A stretch of 64,000 nucleotides of DNA from Pararoseomonas baculiformis (lineage in GTDB: Bacteria; Pseudomonadota; Alphaproteobacteria; Acetobacterales; Acetobacteraceae). The notes beneath the pieces are model-generated. The model worked only from the letters and a program-made list of their open reading frames with translations. It did no database searches and was not told the DNA's origin. Location of the stretch: NCBI RefSeq assembly GCF_017813395.1, contig NZ_JAGIZB010000011.1:62001-126000 (forward strand), given 5' to 3'. Position 1 is the first letter of the stretch; the number at the start of each line of letters is the position of its first letter. This document shows, one piece after another, positions 45,313 to 61,437 of this stretch. Position numbers and translations under genes: made by a program.

Positions 45313-45675
45313 ATGACCACCGTCCTCCTCGTCCTGCACTTCTTCGTCGCCGCCGCCCTGATCGGGGTGGTGCTGCTGCAGCGCAGCGAGGGCGGCGGGC
45401 TGGGCATCGGCTCCTCCCAGGGCATGGGCAACTTCATGTCGGGGCGGGGCACGGCGAATCTGCTGACCCGGGCCACGGCGGTGCTGGCCACCATCTTCTT
45501 CGCCCTGGCCCTTGCGCTCGGGCTGATGAACCAGGGCACCGGCCGCCAGCGCTCCATCTTCGATTCGGCGGCGCCCTCTGCCCCCGGCGGCACGGCTCCG
45601 GCCGCGCCGGGCGGCCTGCCGGCGCTTCCGGCCGCGCCCGCCACCCCGGCGGCGCCCGCGGTTCCGACGAACTAG
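45313..45675 (+). CDS. secG: Preprotein translocase subunit SecG
   Basis: Small integral subunit of the SecYEG channel. Two membrane helices (about 2-22 and 54-74) flank the conserved VVLLQRSEGGGLGIGSSQ loop and NFMSGRGTANLLTRAT. The cytoplasmic tail after 85 is Ala/Pro-rich (PAAPGGLPALPAAPATPAAP), as in other alphaproteobacterial SecGs. 120 residues. The tpiA-secG-pyrG order is conserved in the class. Confidence 0.94.
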   Translation: MTTVLLVLHFFVAAALIGVVLLQRSEGGGLGIGSSQGMGNFMSGRGTANLLTRATAVLATIFFALALALGLMNQGTGRQRSIFDSAAPSAPGGTAPAAPGGLPALPAAPATPAAPAVPTN

Positions 45676-45732
45676 TTCCCTGTATCGGCAGCGGCACCCT
45701 TCAAGCGGGTGTCGCGCATGGCTTCATTGCGT

Positions 45733-45751
45733 CCGCGGCCTCTGGCCGCGG
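45733..45751 (+). terminator. Hairpin between secG and pyrG
   Basis: CCGCGGCC-TCT-GGCCGCGG is a perfect 8-pair stem followed by CGTTTCCTCGTT. It lies in the 105-base secG-pyrG gap, which otherwise shows only TATAAG at 45767 as a possible -10 element. Confidence 0.5.
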
Positions 45752-45771
45752 CGTTTCCTCGTTCGCTATAA

Positions 45772-48233
<2,462 letters not shown>

Positions 48234-48280
48234 CGCGATTGTCACCCGCTTCCGGTGAATGACCGTCATTTCCCTCATGC

Positions 48281-50357
<2,077 letters not shown>

Positions 50358-50373
50358 CATCAGTTGTTAATCT

Positions 50374-50399
50374 GCGCGCGCCGCGGGCGCGGCGCGCGC
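50374..50399 (+). terminator. Strong GC hairpin after eno
   Basis: GCGCGCGCCGC (50374-50384) and GCGGCGCGCGC (50389-50399) form an 11-pair perfect stem with loop GGGC, 16 bases after the eno stop. No T-run follows (GCAACG), so efficiency is uncertain. Confidence 0.5.
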
Positions 50400-50522
50400 G
50401 CAACGTCCACAGCTATTTCCGCAACCCAGCCGCGAAACGCCTTGCGCCGCAGCGCAGCGACGATTTTACTCCCTCCCAGGGGATCATTCCGATCGGCCGT
50501 ACGCTCTTCGGGGGAGGGGCAG

Positions 50523-50852
50523 TTGGCTTTCTTAAGGGGGGTGAAGCGCCGGCTGCAGGGCCTGGTGCTTCCAGTCATTTTCTTTGGCCTGTGCGCCTAC
50601 TTTGCGCATCACGCCACGCATGGCTCTCGCGGGCTGCTGGCCCGCGACGCGCGCAATGCCGAGATCGTCGCAGCACGCATCGTGCTTGCGGAGGCCGAGG
50701 CGGAGCGTGACGCCATGGAACGCAAGGTGGCCGGCCTGCGTGCCGAGCACCTGGACCGCGACATGCTGGAGGAGCGCGCACGCGCCCTGCTGAACGTCGT
50801 GGCGAAAGACGAGATCATCATTCCCTATGCGCCGAACCGCCGCCTCTTCTGA
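50523..50852 (+). CDS. ftsB: FtsB/DivIC family septum formation initiator
   Basis: Small bitopic cell-division protein linking FtsL, FtsQ and the septal peptidoglycan synthase. One membrane helix at about 13-32 (LVLPVIFFGLCAYFAHHATHG) and a periplasmic coiled coil (about 43-82, EAEAERDAMERKVAGLRAEHL) followed by the family's DMLEERARALLN motif. 109 residues from TTG 50523, which has GGGAGG at proper distance; GTG 50541 (103 residues) is the alternative. The eno-ftsB-pdhA order is conserved. Confidence 0.9.
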   Translation: MAFLRGVKRRLQGLVLPVIFFGLCAYFAHHATHGSRGLLARDARNAEIVAARIVLAEAEAERDAMERKVAGLRAEHLDRDMLEERARALLNVVAKDEIIIPYAPNRRLF

Positions 50853-50881
50853 GGCGGGGCGCAGGGACTTTGTACCGGAGG

Positions 50882-50911
50882 CGGCGTGGCGGGAGACCGC
50901 CGCGCCGTTTT
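50882..50911 (+). terminator. Rho-independent terminator after ftsB
   Basis: CGGCGTGGCGG (50882-50892) pairs with CCGCCGCGCCG (50897-50907), 11 pairs with one G-U, loop GAGA, followed by TTTTCGTT. It separates ftsB from the pdh operon. Confidence 0.8.
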
Positions 50912-51022
50912 CGTTCATGGGTGCCGAAGCCGGCGGGGTGTCCGGTCGTTAAGGGTAAAATCATCCGGGTCGGATGGCGGGCGGTACCTGCGCCGGCCCG
51001 TCGCTGCGCGCCACCAAGCATG

Positions 51023-51041
51023 TTAACCGTAAATTGGTTAA
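51023..51041. promoter_or_regulatory. Inverted repeat TTAACC-N7-GGTTAA
   Basis: TTAACC (51023-51028) and GGTTAA (51036-51041) are exact reverse complements seven bases apart. TTAACC resembles a CtrA half-site, but the spacing does not fit the classic TTAA-N7-TTAA arrangement. Confidence 0.45.
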
Positions 51042-51046
51042 TCGCC

Positions 51047-51063
51047 ATGTTGCAATGCAACAT
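51047..51063. promoter_or_regulatory. Palindrome ATGTTGCA-A-TGCAACAT
   Basis: Eight-base perfect arms around a single A, six bases after the neighbouring inverted repeat and about 100 bases upstream of pdhA. It has the look of a dimeric repressor or activator site. Confidence 0.55.
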
Positions 51064-51164
51064 CAAGCACTTAGGCGAGTCTTGTAACTTGCTCATCCCC
51101 TGGGGCGACCGTATCTGGCAAATCAAGGCCACCCCTCGGCCCACTGATACGCAGGAGCATCCCC

Positions 51165-52199
51165 ATGGCCCTCGGGACGGATAACGCGGCGAAGCGCCGC
51201 AACGGACGCGGCAAGGACTCCCCCCCAGGCACCGGCCATAACCAGGACACGCTGGGCAAGGCCTACCGGGACATGCTCCTGATCCGCCGCTTCGAGGAGA
51301 AGGCGGGCCAGCTCTATGGCATGGGGCTCATCGGCGGCTTCTGCCACCTCTATATCGGGCAGGAAGCCGTCGTCGTCGGCATGCAGATGACGCTGGAGGA
51401 AGGTGACGAGGTCATCACCTCCTACCGCGACCACGGCCACATGCTGGCCTGCGGCATGGAAGCCCGCGGCGTGATGGCCGAGCTGACGGGCCGCATCGGC
51501 GGCTATTCCAAGGGCAAGGGCGGGAGCATGCACATGTTCTCGCGCGAGAAGGGCTTCTATGGAGGCCACGGCATCGTCGGCGCGCAGGTTTCCATCGGGA
51601 TCGGCCTGGCCTTCGCCAACTGGTACCGCGAGGACGGCAAGGTCGCGCTGGCCTATTTCGGCGAAGGCGCCTCCAACCAGGGCCAGGTCTATGAAAGCTT
51701 CAATCTCGCCGCGCTGCTGAAGCTGCCCTGCGTCTTCATCATCGAGAACAATCGCTACGGCATGGGCACCTCGGTCGAGCGTGCCTCGGCCTCAAAGAAC
51801 CTTTCGCAGAACGGTGCGCCCTGGGGCATCCCGGGCGAGCAGGTGAACGGCATGGATGTGCTCGCGGTGAAGGCCGCCGGCGAGCGTGCCGTGGCGCACT
51901 GCCGCGAGGGCAAGGGCCCGTATCTGCTGGAGATGCAGACCTACCGCTATCGTGGCCACTCCATGTCCGACCCCGCGAAGTACCGGACGCGGGAGGAGGT
52001 GCAGAAGATGCGCGACCAGAGCGACTGCATCGAACTGGTCCGCAAGATGCTGATCGAGGGCGGCACGAGCGAGGCCGAGCTGAAGGCCGTTGACGACGAG
52101 GTGAAGGCTATCGTGCAGGACAGCGCCGATTTCGCGCAGTCCAGCCCCGAGCCCGACGAATCCGAACTCTGGACCGACGTTCTGGTGGAGAGCCGCTGA
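51165..52199 (+). CDS. pdhA: Pyruvate dehydrogenase E1 component, alpha subunit
   Basis: Thiamine-diphosphate half of the E1 heterotetramer that decarboxylates pyruvate. Conserved blocks: [66 protein letters not shown], the phosphorylation-loop-like [15 protein letters not shown], and the ThDP motif region [19 protein letters not shown] ... IENN. Residue 167 is Glu where the family's GDG motif normally has Asp. 344 residues. Followed two bases later by pdhB. Confidence 0.97.
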   Translation: MALGTDNAAKRRNGRGKDSPPGTGHNQDTLGKAYRDMLLIRRFEEKAGQLYGMGLIGGFCHLYIGQEAVVVGMQMTLEEGDEVITSYRDHGHMLACGMEARGVMAELTGRIGGYSKGKGGSMHMFSREKGFYGGHGIVGAQVSIGIGLAFANWYREDGKVALAYFGEGASNQGQVYESFNLAALLKLPCVFIIENNRYGMGTSVERASASKNLSQNGAPWGIPGEQVNGMDVLAVKAAGERAVAHCREGKGPYLLEMQTYRYRGHSMSDPAKYRTREEVQKMRDQSDCIELVRKMLIEGGTSEAELKAVDDEVKAIVQDSADFAQSSPEPDESELWTDVLVESR

Positions 52200-52200
52200 C

Positions 52201-53655
<1,455 letters not shown>

Positions 53656-53667
53656 GGGGCGGGTTCC

Positions 53668-55056
53668 ATGGCCACCAACATCCTGATGCCCGCCCTGTCC
53701 CCGACCATGACGGAGGGGACGCTCGCCCGCTGGCTCAAGAAGGAGGGCGAAACGGTCAAGTCCGGCGATGTCATCGCCGAGATCGAGACGGACAAGGCCA
53801 CGATGGAGTTCGAGGCCGTGGATGAGGGCATCCTCGGCAAGATCCTGGTCCCGGACGGCACCGAGGGCGTGAAGGTCAACCAGCCCATCGGAATCATGGT
53901 GGATGAGGGCGAGGCCGTGCCCTCCGGCGATGGCGCGGGGAGCGCGCCGACGGCCGGGGAGAAGGGGCCTGCCCCGTCACCCTCGGGCAGCCCGGCGCTT
54001 GAGGCCGTGCAGGCCTCTGGCGGCAAGGTGGCAGGCGCGGCCGAGCAGCCGGTTTCCGCACCGGCGCCCGCGGCGCAGGCTCCGGCCGCGGCACCATCGC
54101 CGGGCGGGCAGGGGGGGCGGATCTTCGCCTCGCCGCTCGCCCGCCGCATGGCGGAGCAGGCCGGCATTGACCTGGGCGGGGTGAAGGGCTCCGGCCCGAA
54201 CGGGCGCATCGTGAAGTCGGACATCGAGGCGGCCCAGTCTTCCGGTGCTTCCTCGCCGAAGACGGCCGCGGCGCCCCAGGCCAAGCCGGCCCCGGCCCAA
54301 CCCGCGGCGGCCCCGGCACCGGCCGCGGCGCCCAAGGCCCCGGCTCCGGTGATCACGGCGCCGCACAAGCTCGTGCCGCATTCCTCCATGCGGAAGGTCA
54401 TCGCCCGCCGCCTTTCCGAGGCGAAGCAGACCATCCCGCATTTCTACGTCTCCATCGACGTGGAGCTGGATGCGCTGATGAAGCTTCGCGCGGACCTGAA
54501 TGCGCGCTCCCCGAAGGAGGGCGCGGGCGCCTACAAGCTTTCGGTGAACGACCTCGTCATCAAGGCCGCCGCCGCCACGCTGCGGAAGCTGCCCCAGACC
54601 AACTCCTCCTGGACCGACGAGGGAATGGTCATCTACGACGATGTCGATATCAGCATCGCCGTCTCCATCCCCGACGGGCTGATCACCCCGATCATCCGCA
54701 AGGCCGACCAGAAGGGCCTGGCCACCATCTCCAGCGAGATGAAGGACCTGGCCGCCCGCGCGAAGTCCGGGAAGCTGAAGCCCGAGGAGTTCCAGGGCGG
54801 CGGCTTCTCCATCTCGAACATGGGCATGTTCGGGGTGAAGGAGTTCTCGGCCATCATCAACCCGCCCCAGGCCGGCATCCTGGCGGTTTCGGCGGGCGAG
54901 AAGCGGCCGGTGGTGAAGGGCGACCAGATCGCCATCGCGACGGTGATGACCGTGACCCTCTCGGTCGATCACCGCGTGATCGACGGCGCCCTGGCGGCGG
55001 AATGGGTTTCGACCTTCAAGTCGATCGTCGAGGACCCGCTGAGCCTGATGCTCTGA
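53668..55056 (+). CDS. pdhC: Pyruvate dehydrogenase E2, dihydrolipoamide acetyltransferase
   Basis: Core of the pyruvate dehydrogenase complex, moving the acetyl group from lipoate to CoA. Lipoyl domain (about 1-78, K43 in IETDKATM), Ala/Pro linker, peripheral-subunit-binding domain (about 152-188, FASPLARRMAEQAGIDLGGV), second Ala/Pro linker, and catalytic domain (from about 235) ending with the active-site SVDHRVIDGALAAEW (His435, Asp439). 462 residues with a single lipoyl domain. Twelve bases separate it from pdhB. Confidence 0.97.
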   Translation: MATNILMPALSPTMTEGTLARWLKKEGETVKSGDVIAEIETDKATMEFEAVDEGILGKILVPDGTEGVKVNQPIGIMVDEGEAVPSGDGAGSAPTAGEKGPAPSPSGSPALEAVQASGGKVAGAAEQPVSAPAPAAQAPAAAPSPGGQGGRIFASPLARRMAEQAGIDLGGVKGSGPNGRIVKSDIEAAQSSGASSPKTAAAPQAKPAPAQPAAAPAPAAAPKAPAPVITAPHKLVPHSSMRKVIARRLSEAKQTIPHFYVSIDVELDALMKLRADLNARSPKEGAGAYKLSVNDLVIKAAAATLRKLPQTNSSWTDEGMVIYDDVDISIAVSIPDGLITPIIRKADQKGLATISSEMKDLAARAKSGKLKPEEFQGGGFSISNMGMFGVKEFSAIINPPQAGILAVSAGEKRPVVKGDQIAIATVMTVTLSVDHRVIDGALAAEWVSTFKSIVEDPLSLML

Positions 55057-55066
55057 GGCCCAGCCC

Positions 55067-55555
55067 GTGACGGACGCCGCCCCGTTCACACTGCGCGACG
55101 CCACCCCGGCCGACCTGCCGGAGGTGGTGCGCCTGGTCCGCGAGCTGGCGGATTACGAGAAGCTGCTGCATGAGGCGGTGGGCACGGTGGAAGACTTCCG
55201 CGCCCTCCTCTTCGGCGAAAAGCCGCTGCTGCACGCGGTGCTGGCGGAGCTGGACGGGCGGGTGGTGGGCCAGGCGCTCTGGTTCAACAATGTCAGCACC
55301 TTCACGGGCAAGCCGGGCATCTACCTCGAGGACATCTTCGTGGAGCCGACTTCCCGCGGCCTGGGCATCGGTACGGCATTCTTCCGCTACCTGGCCCAGA
55401 GGGCCGTGCGGGAGGGCTGGACGCGGCTGGACTGGCAGGTGCTGGACTGGAACGACCCCTCCATCGCCTTCTACCGGAGCCTCGGGGCCCAGTCCGGCAA
55501 CCAATGGATCAACCAGCGCCTGAGCGGCGAGGCGCTGCGGCGCCTCGCGGCCTGA
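55067..55555 (+). CDS. GNAT N-acetyltransferase, diamine acetyltransferase-like
   Basis: 162 residues with a complete GNAT fold. TLRDATPADLPEVVRLVRELADYEKL at the N-terminus, IYLEDIFVEPTSRGLGIGTAFFRYLA (acetyl-CoA loop R/Q-x-x-G-x-G/A as RGLGIG, about 94-103) and LDWQVLDWNDPSIAFYRSLGA match the spermidine/spermine or diamine acetyltransferase subgroup; actual substrate is not known. GTG start ten bases after pdhC, so it probably belongs to the pdh transcript, inserted between pdhC and lpdA. Confidence 0.9.
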   Translation: MTDAAPFTLRDATPADLPEVVRLVRELADYEKLLHEAVGTVEDFRALLFGEKPLLHAVLAELDGRVVGQALWFNNVSTFTGKPGIYLEDIFVEPTSRGLGIGTAFFRYLAQRAVREGWTRLDWQVLDWNDPSIAFYRSLGAQSGNQWINQRLSGEALRRLAA

Positions 55556-55637
55556 GCGAGGGCGAGCGGCTGGCGGCCCACCGGCCGCGCCGAGGCAACA
55601 TCATGCGGCGCCCCGCGCCGCGACGGAGGAGGCCGGC

Positions 55638-57032
<1,395 letters not shown>

Positions 57033-57100
57033 GGGCAAGACCCGCACCACCCCTGTCGCCGCGCCGCCCTGAAGCGGGGCGCGGCCGAAGGAAGAAGCCC

Positions 57101-58183
57101 ATGGCCACCCGAATCCTGGTGGATCACCGCGCAGGCGGCGCCCAGGCTGCCTCCGCGCCTCCTGCCGCCGCACCCTCGGCCGAGGTGCCGGCCGGTCTGC
57201 CCGACCATATCGCCCGGATCGTGCCCAGCACCGCGGCCACGCCGCTCCGTCATCCGGAGAAGGCGAACCGGCCGGACAACCCCATCAAGCGCAAGCCGGA
57301 CTGGATCCGGGTCAAGGCCCCGAACCACCCGACCTATCACGAGACCCGCAATCTCATGCGGGACAACAAGCTCGTGACGGTCTGCGAGGAAGCGGCCTGC
57401 CCCAATATCGGGGAATGCTGGTCCCAGCGCCACGCGACCATGATGATCATGGGCGGGATCTGCACGCGGGCCTGCTCCTTCTGCAACATCACCACCGGTA
57501 TGCCCCACGCCCTGGATGCGGATGAGCCGCGCCGGGTGGCCGATGCCGTGGCCAAGCTCGGCCTGCGCCATGTGGTCATCACCTCGGTGGACCGGGACGA
57601 CCTGCGGGATGGGGGGGCGGAGCATTTCGCCCGCACCATCGCCGCCATCCGCCAGGACGCCCCCGGCACCACCATCGAGATCCTCACCCCGGATTTCCTC
57701 CGCAAGGAGGGGGCGCTGGAGGTGGTGGTCGCGGCGCGGCCGGATGTGTTCAACCACAATCTCGAGACCGTGCCGCGCCTCTACCCGTCCATCCGCCCGG
57801 GCGCGCGTTATTACCACTCCCTGCGCCTGCTGGATCAGGTGAAGCGGCTGGATCCCGGCATCTTCACCAAGTCCGGCGTCATGGTGGGCCTGGGCGAATC
57901 CCGCTCCGAGGTGCTGCAGGTAATGGACGACATGCGCTCGGCCGAGATCGATTTCCTCACCATCGGCCAATATCTCCAGCCGACCGTGAAGCATGCCGCG
58001 GTGGACCGCTTCGTTGAGCCCACGGAGTTCGAGGATTATGCCCGCATGGCGCGGGCCAAGGGGTTCCTGCTGGTCTCGGCCACGCCGCTGACCCGGTCCT
58101 CCTACCATGCGGACCGGGATTTCGCGGAGTTGCGCGCCGCCCGGGAAGCCGCGCTGGGCCGACGCGCCCCTTCGGCCGCCTGA
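57101..58183 (+). CDS. lipA: Lipoyl synthase
   Basis: Radical SAM enzyme inserting two sulphurs into octanoyl groups on lipoyl domains, here serving PdhB and PdhC encoded upstream. Auxiliary cluster [12 protein letters not shown] (C95, C100, C106); radical SAM motif CTRACSFC (C121, C125, C128); conserved terminal serine in TRSSYHA. 360 residues, about 40 more than many LipAs because of an Ala/Pro-rich N-terminal extension. GGAAGAAG precedes the ATG; the hairpin at 57058-57085 ends about five bases before it. Confidence 0.97.
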   Translation: MATRILVDHRAGGAQAASAPPAAAPSAEVPAGLPDHIARIVPSTAATPLRHPEKANRPDNPIKRKPDWIRVKAPNHPTYHETRNLMRDNKLVTVCEEAACPNIGECWSQRHATMMIMGGICTRACSFCNITTGMPHALDADEPRRVADAVAKLGLRHVVITSVDRDDLRDGGAEHFARTIAAIRQDAPGTTIEILTPDFLRKEGALEVVVAARPDVFNHNLETVPRLYPSIRPGARYYHSLRLLDQVKRLDPGIFTKSGVMVGLGESRSEVLQVMDDMRSAEIDFLTIGQYLQPTVKHAAVDRFVEPTEFEDYARMARAKGFLLVSATPLTRSSYHADRDFAELRAAREAALGRRAPSAA

Positions 58184-58193
58184 GGACCGCGGA

Positions 58194-58673
58194 ATGCCCA
58201 CCCATGCGGAAAAGAGGCGGCTTCCCTACACGCCGGAGCAGATGTTCGACCTGGTGGCGGATGTGCGCCGCTACCCGGAGTTCCTGCCCTGGTGCGTCGG
58301 TGCCCGCGTGATCTCCCAGAACGAGAACGAGCTGATCGCGGACCTGACCATCGGTTTCAAGATGTTCCGGGAGACCTTCCGCAGCCGCGTGACGCTGGAG
58401 CGGCCGGACCACGTGCATGTGGAATACCTCACCGGCCCCTTCCGCTACCTGAACAACCACTGGCGCTTCCACCCCATGCCGGGCGGCACGGAGGTGGATT
58501 TCTTCGTCGACTTCGAATTCAAGTCCCGCCTGCTCCAGGCCGTGATCGGCACCGTGTTCAACGAGGCCGTGCGCCTGATGGTCCGCGCCTTCGAGCGGCG
58601 GGCCATGGTGCTTTACGGGCGGGAAAGGCTGAATGGCGGGCTGACCGCGCGGCCGAGCACCGGCCAGGGCTGA
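58194..58673 (+). CDS. RatA/Coq10 family START-domain protein
   Basis: 159 residues with the polyketide cyclase/START fold: EKRRLPYTPEQMFDLVADVRRYPEFLPWCVGARV is the Coq10/RatA N-terminus (about residues 6-39), and FRETFRSRVTLERPDHVHVEY and VDFFVDFEFKSRLLQAVIG follow. Mitochondrial Coq10 binds ubiquinone; E. coli RatA is reported to affect ribosome association. Alphaproteobacterial members next to lipA are thought closer to Coq10, but sequence alone does not decide. It starts 10 bases after lipA. Confidence 0.9.
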   Translation: MPTHAEKRRLPYTPEQMFDLVADVRRYPEFLPWCVGARVISQNENELIADLTIGFKMFRETFRSRVTLERPDHVHVEYLTGPFRYLNNHWRFHPMPGGTEVDFFVDFEFKSRLLQAVIGTVFNEAVRLMVRAFERRAMVLYGRERLNGGLTARPSTGQG

Positions 58674-58734
58674 CCCCCTGGCCGCCGGGGCTGGCCCCTG
58701 GCAGAACCTCCGCGCATCGCTGCGGAGAAGCCAC

Positions 58735-59799
58735 ATGGTCCATGCCCCCGAACGCCCGGCGCCGAACGCGCCGCCCATCCGCATCAACCTCTACTCCGAC
58801 ACGCAGACCCGCCCGAGCGCGGCGATGAAGGCCGCCATGATGGAGGCCGAGGTCGGGGACGAGCAGCACGGGGACGACCCGACCGTGCATCTGCTCTGCG
58901 ACCGGATGGCAGCGCTGCTGGGCAAGGAGGCGGCGATGTTCCTGCCCTCCGGCACCATGTGCAACGTGGTCGCCATCAACACCCATTGCCGCCCGGGCGA
59001 CGAGGTGCTGGCGCATGAGAGCGCCCATATCCTGAGCAGCGAGGGAGGCAGCCACGCCGCCATCGCGGGCGTGCAGATCCACCCGCTGCGCGGTCCGCGC
59101 GGCATGTTCGATGCCGACACGCTGCGGGCGGCCATTCGCGGGCGCGGCCGCTATTCCCCGCCCCAGACCGTGCTGGAGATCGAGCAGACCGCCAATATCG
59201 GCGGCGGCGCGGTCTGGCCGGTGGAAACACTGAACGAGCTGACAGGCATCGCGCGGGAGCAGGGCTGGACGACCCATATGGACGGCGCGCGGCTGATGAA
59301 TGCCTGCGTCGCCGCCGGCGTGCCCGCCACCGAGATGTGCGCGGGCTTCGATACGGTGTGGCTGGATTTCACCAAGGGGCTGGGCGCGCCCCTGGGCGCC
59401 GTGCTCGCCGGGTCCAGCGAGTTCATCGGGCAGGCCTGGCGATGGAAGCAGCGCCTCGGCGGTTCCATGCGCCAGGCCGGCATCTGCGCCGCCGCCTGCC
59501 TCTATGCGCTGGACCACAACATCGACCGCTTGGCGGAGGATCACGCCAATGCCCGGGCGCTTGCCGCGGGCCTCAGCCAGATCCCCGGGATGGTGGTCCA
59601 GGAGCCGGACACGAACCTGGTCTATTTCGACCCGGCCGGGGCAGGAATGGACGCCAGCGGGATGCAGGCGGCGCTGCGCGCCGAGGGTATCGCGGTCAGT
59701 GCGCTGGGTGGGCGCCTGCGCGCCTGCACCCATCTCGATGTCGATGCCGCGATGATCGGGGACGCGCTCGGCGCTATTCGCCGGCTGCTGCGCGCCTGA
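58735..59799 (+). CDS. ltaE: Low-specificity threonine aldolase family PLP enzyme
   Basis: Cleaves L-threonine/allo-threonine to glycine and acetaldehyde, or acts on related beta-hydroxy amino acids. Fold type I motifs: INLYSDTQTRPSAAMKAAM, VGDEQHGDDPTVHLLCDRMA, FLPSGTMCNVVAINTHCRPGDE, AHILSSEGG, and the PLP lysine in DFTKGLGAPLG (near 214). 354 residues. Its last 26 bases overlap the end of the opposing GNAT gene. Confidence 0.92.
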   Translation: MVHAPERPAPNAPPIRINLYSDTQTRPSAAMKAAMMEAEVGDEQHGDDPTVHLLCDRMAALLGKEAAMFLPSGTMCNVVAINTHCRPGDEVLAHESAHILSSEGGSHAAIAGVQIHPLRGPRGMFDADTLRAAIRGRGRYSPPQTVLEIEQTANIGGGAVWPVETLNELTGIAREQGWTTHMDGARLMNACVAAGVPATEMCAGFDTVWLDFTKGLGAPLGAVLAGSSEFIGQAWRWKQRLGGSMRQAGICAAACLYALDHNIDRLAEDHANARALAAGLSQIPGMVVQEPDTNLVYFDPAGAGMDASGMQAALRAEGIAVSALGGRLRACTHLDVDAAMIGDALGAIRRLLRA

Positions 59800-60298
59800 G
59801 GCCGGCGGGCGTGGTGTCCTCGCCGAGCAATCCGCCGAGGGCGCCGCGCTCGATCCGGTAGTAGGTCCGGCCGATCACGCGGCCGCCCGCGCTGTCATAG
59901 AGCCGGCGAGCCGGCATGTTCTGCGCGTCGGTCGTCCAGTCCAGGGCGCAGAAGCCACCATCGCGCACGAGTCGCGCCGCCTCGCTCACCAGGGCCCGCC
60001 CGGTTCCCCGCCGGCGTGCCCGCGCGGAGACGAAGAGATCACGGATGTAGAGGGAGCTCCGCAGCTCCGCGGCCGGGATCATCACGTTGAGCACGCAGGA
60101 CCCGATGGCCACGTCCTCCTCGATCGCGAGCAGCGTGCGGGGGTTGAAGCCCTCCGGCGGCAAGGAGCAGAGCAGGCGCGCCGTCTCCAGCGCCTCCGCA
60201 TCCGACACCGGCGCGCCATAATGGGCCTGCATCTCGCCAAGGAGGGCCGCGAGACCCTCGGTATCAGAGTGGCCGGCGGGCCGGACGAAAACATTCAT
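59774..60298 (-). CDS. GNAT family N-acetyltransferase
   Basis: 174 residues from ATG 60298 (60370 is an upstream alternative). VRPAGHSDTEGLAALLGEMQAHYG opens the fold; SLYIRDLFVSARARRRGTGRALVSEAARL (acetyl-CoA loop RRRGTGRA, about 97-104) and FCALDWTTDAQNMPARRLYDSAGG are the classic motif A and B regions. Substrate unknown. The tail, ending GLRRAAAGE, runs 26 bases into ltaE on the other strand. Confidence 0.88.
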   Translation of the reverse strand: MNVFVRPAGHSDTEGLAALLGEMQAHYGAPVSDAEALETARLLCSLPPEGFNPRTLLAIEEDVAIGSCVLNVMIPAAELRSSLYIRDLFVSARARRRGTGRALVSEAARLVRDGGFCALDWTTDAQNMPARRLYDSAGGRVIGRTYYRIERGALGGLLGEDTTPAGLRRAAAGE

Positions 60299-60490
60299 GC
60301 CAGGTGCGTCCGGGGGGCGAGTGCGCGCTTGCACCCCTGTTTCGCCCTGTGGCACAAGTTCATTATCCATCTCCAACGATCTGCCGCCCCGGAATCCGCT
60401 GCGATGCGCCAAGGTCTTCCGGCGCAACCATAGCGGAGCCTTGCTGGGATGAATGCAACACCTGCCGACAAATGCGCCACACCCCGCGCA
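60299..60490. other. Intergenic gap with no recognisable element
   Basis: 192 bases between the GNAT start and the cinA stop, both minus strand. It should contain the GNAT promoter and the end of the slt-cinA transcript. I see no convincing hairpin with T-run, RNA gene or coding frame. Confidence 0.4.
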
Positions 60491-60997
60491 TCATTGATCG
60501 CGGCTGTCGGATTCGGCCAGCCGCATGACCGCCTGAAGCGCCGCGGCCACGGTTTCCGCTCGCACCTCTGAACGGTCTCCCGGAAAGACATGCCGGCTGA
60601 CCTCGGTCGTGCCGTTCCGGCGCGCCACGCCGATATAGACGAGGCCGACCGGCTTCTCCGCGCTGCCGCCTCCTGGCCCGGCGATTCCGGTGACGGCGAC
60701 GGCGATGTCCGCCCCGGTCGCCGGAAGCGTGCCGAGCGCCATCTGCCGGGCACAGGGTTCGGAAACCGCCCCTGCCTCCGAGAGGATGTCGTCGGGCACG
60801 CCGAGGAGCCGGGTCTTCATCGCGTTCGAGTAGGTGACCAGCCCGCCCAGCACGACATCCGAGGAGCCGGGAATGGCGGTCAGCGCGCCGGCGATCAGCC
60901 CGCCCGTACAGGATTCGGCCGTGGCCAAGGTCAGGCCCCGATCGCGCAGCAGGACCAGCAACGCCGCGGCGGAGTCGAGCGTGGAGGAGGGAAGCAT
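60491..60997 (-). CDS. pncC: CinA C-terminal-type nicotinamide-nucleotide amidohydrolase
   Basis: Deamidates nicotinamide mononucleotide in NAD recycling. Contains only the CinA C-terminal (PncC) domain: [24 protein letters not shown] (about 23-46), [51 protein letters not shown]. 168 residues, the usual stand-alone length; no MoaB/CinA N-terminal domain. Start shares one base with the pgpA stop. Confidence 0.94.
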   Translation of the reverse strand: MLPSSTLDSAAALLVLLRDRGLTLATAESCTGGLIAGALTAIPGSSDVVLGGLVTYSNAMKTRLLGVPDDILSEAGAVSEPCARQMALGTLPATGADIAVAVTGIAGPGGGSAEKPVGLVYIGVARRNGTTEVSRHVFPGDRSEVRAETVAAALQAVMRLAESDSRDQ

Positions 60998-61437
60998 CAG
61001 TGCGGCAACCCCAATGCGCGCGGCAGCAGCAGGGCCGCGCCGGCCAGCAGCCCGGCCAGGATGTCGTCCAGCATCACGCTCAGCGTCCCTCCCATCCGGT
61101 CCGCCCAGCCGACAGGACCGGGCTTGACGATATCAACGGCGCGGAACAGCGCAAAAGCCGCCAGGATCCACCAGCCCGAGGCATCCACCGGCAGGGCGGC
61201 GAGCGCCAGGCATTGCCCGGCTCCTTCATCCGCCACCACCCAGGAAGGATCCCGTTGCGCGGCGGGAAGGCGCGACACGGCCCAGAGGCCGGCCAGGGAA
61301 AAGCCGATGCCGAAGGCAAGGCACCAGCCCGGACCGAGCAGCGCGACTGGCAGCACGAGGGCAGAGGCCCATGTGCCCGGCGCCGGGCGCAGGAAGCCAA
61401 CGCCGCACAGGCTCGCGACCATCATCGGCAGGCGCAT
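60997..61437 (-). CDS. pgpA: Phosphatidylglycerophosphatase A
   Basis: Membrane phosphatase converting phosphatidylglycerophosphate to phosphatidylglycerol, downstream of CdsA. 146 residues with about four hydrophobic segments. Family motifs: [17 protein letters not shown] (about 14-30), [17 protein letters not shown] and [10 protein letters not shown] followed by [12 protein letters not shown]. It is coupled at both ends (TGATG with the hydrolase, one-base overlap with cinA). Confidence 0.93.
   Translation of the reverse strand: MRLPMMVASLCGVGFLRPAPGTWASALVLPVALLGPGWCLAFGIGFSLAGLWAVSRLPAAQRDPSWVVADEGAGQCLALAALPVDASGWWILAAFALFRAVDIVKPGPVGWADRMGGTLSVMLDDILAGLLAGAALLLPRALGLPH

Larger units (their letters stand above)
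50914..51164 (+). promoter_or_regulatory. pdhA upstream regulatory region
   Basis: Noncoding and AT-richer than the surroundings. It contains TTAACC-N7-GGTTAA (51023-51041), the near-perfect palindrome ATGTTGCAATGCAACAT (51047-51063), and a weak sigma70-like pair TTGCTC (51089-51094) and TATCTG (51112-51117) with a 17-base spacer. The operators would then lie just upstream of the promoter. The regulator is unknown. Confidence 0.5.

Noticed and set aside
51023-51041. CtrA binding site upstream of pdhA
   Set aside because: TTAACC half-sites are present, but the TTAA-N7-TTAA spacing is not met, so I report only an inverted repeat.
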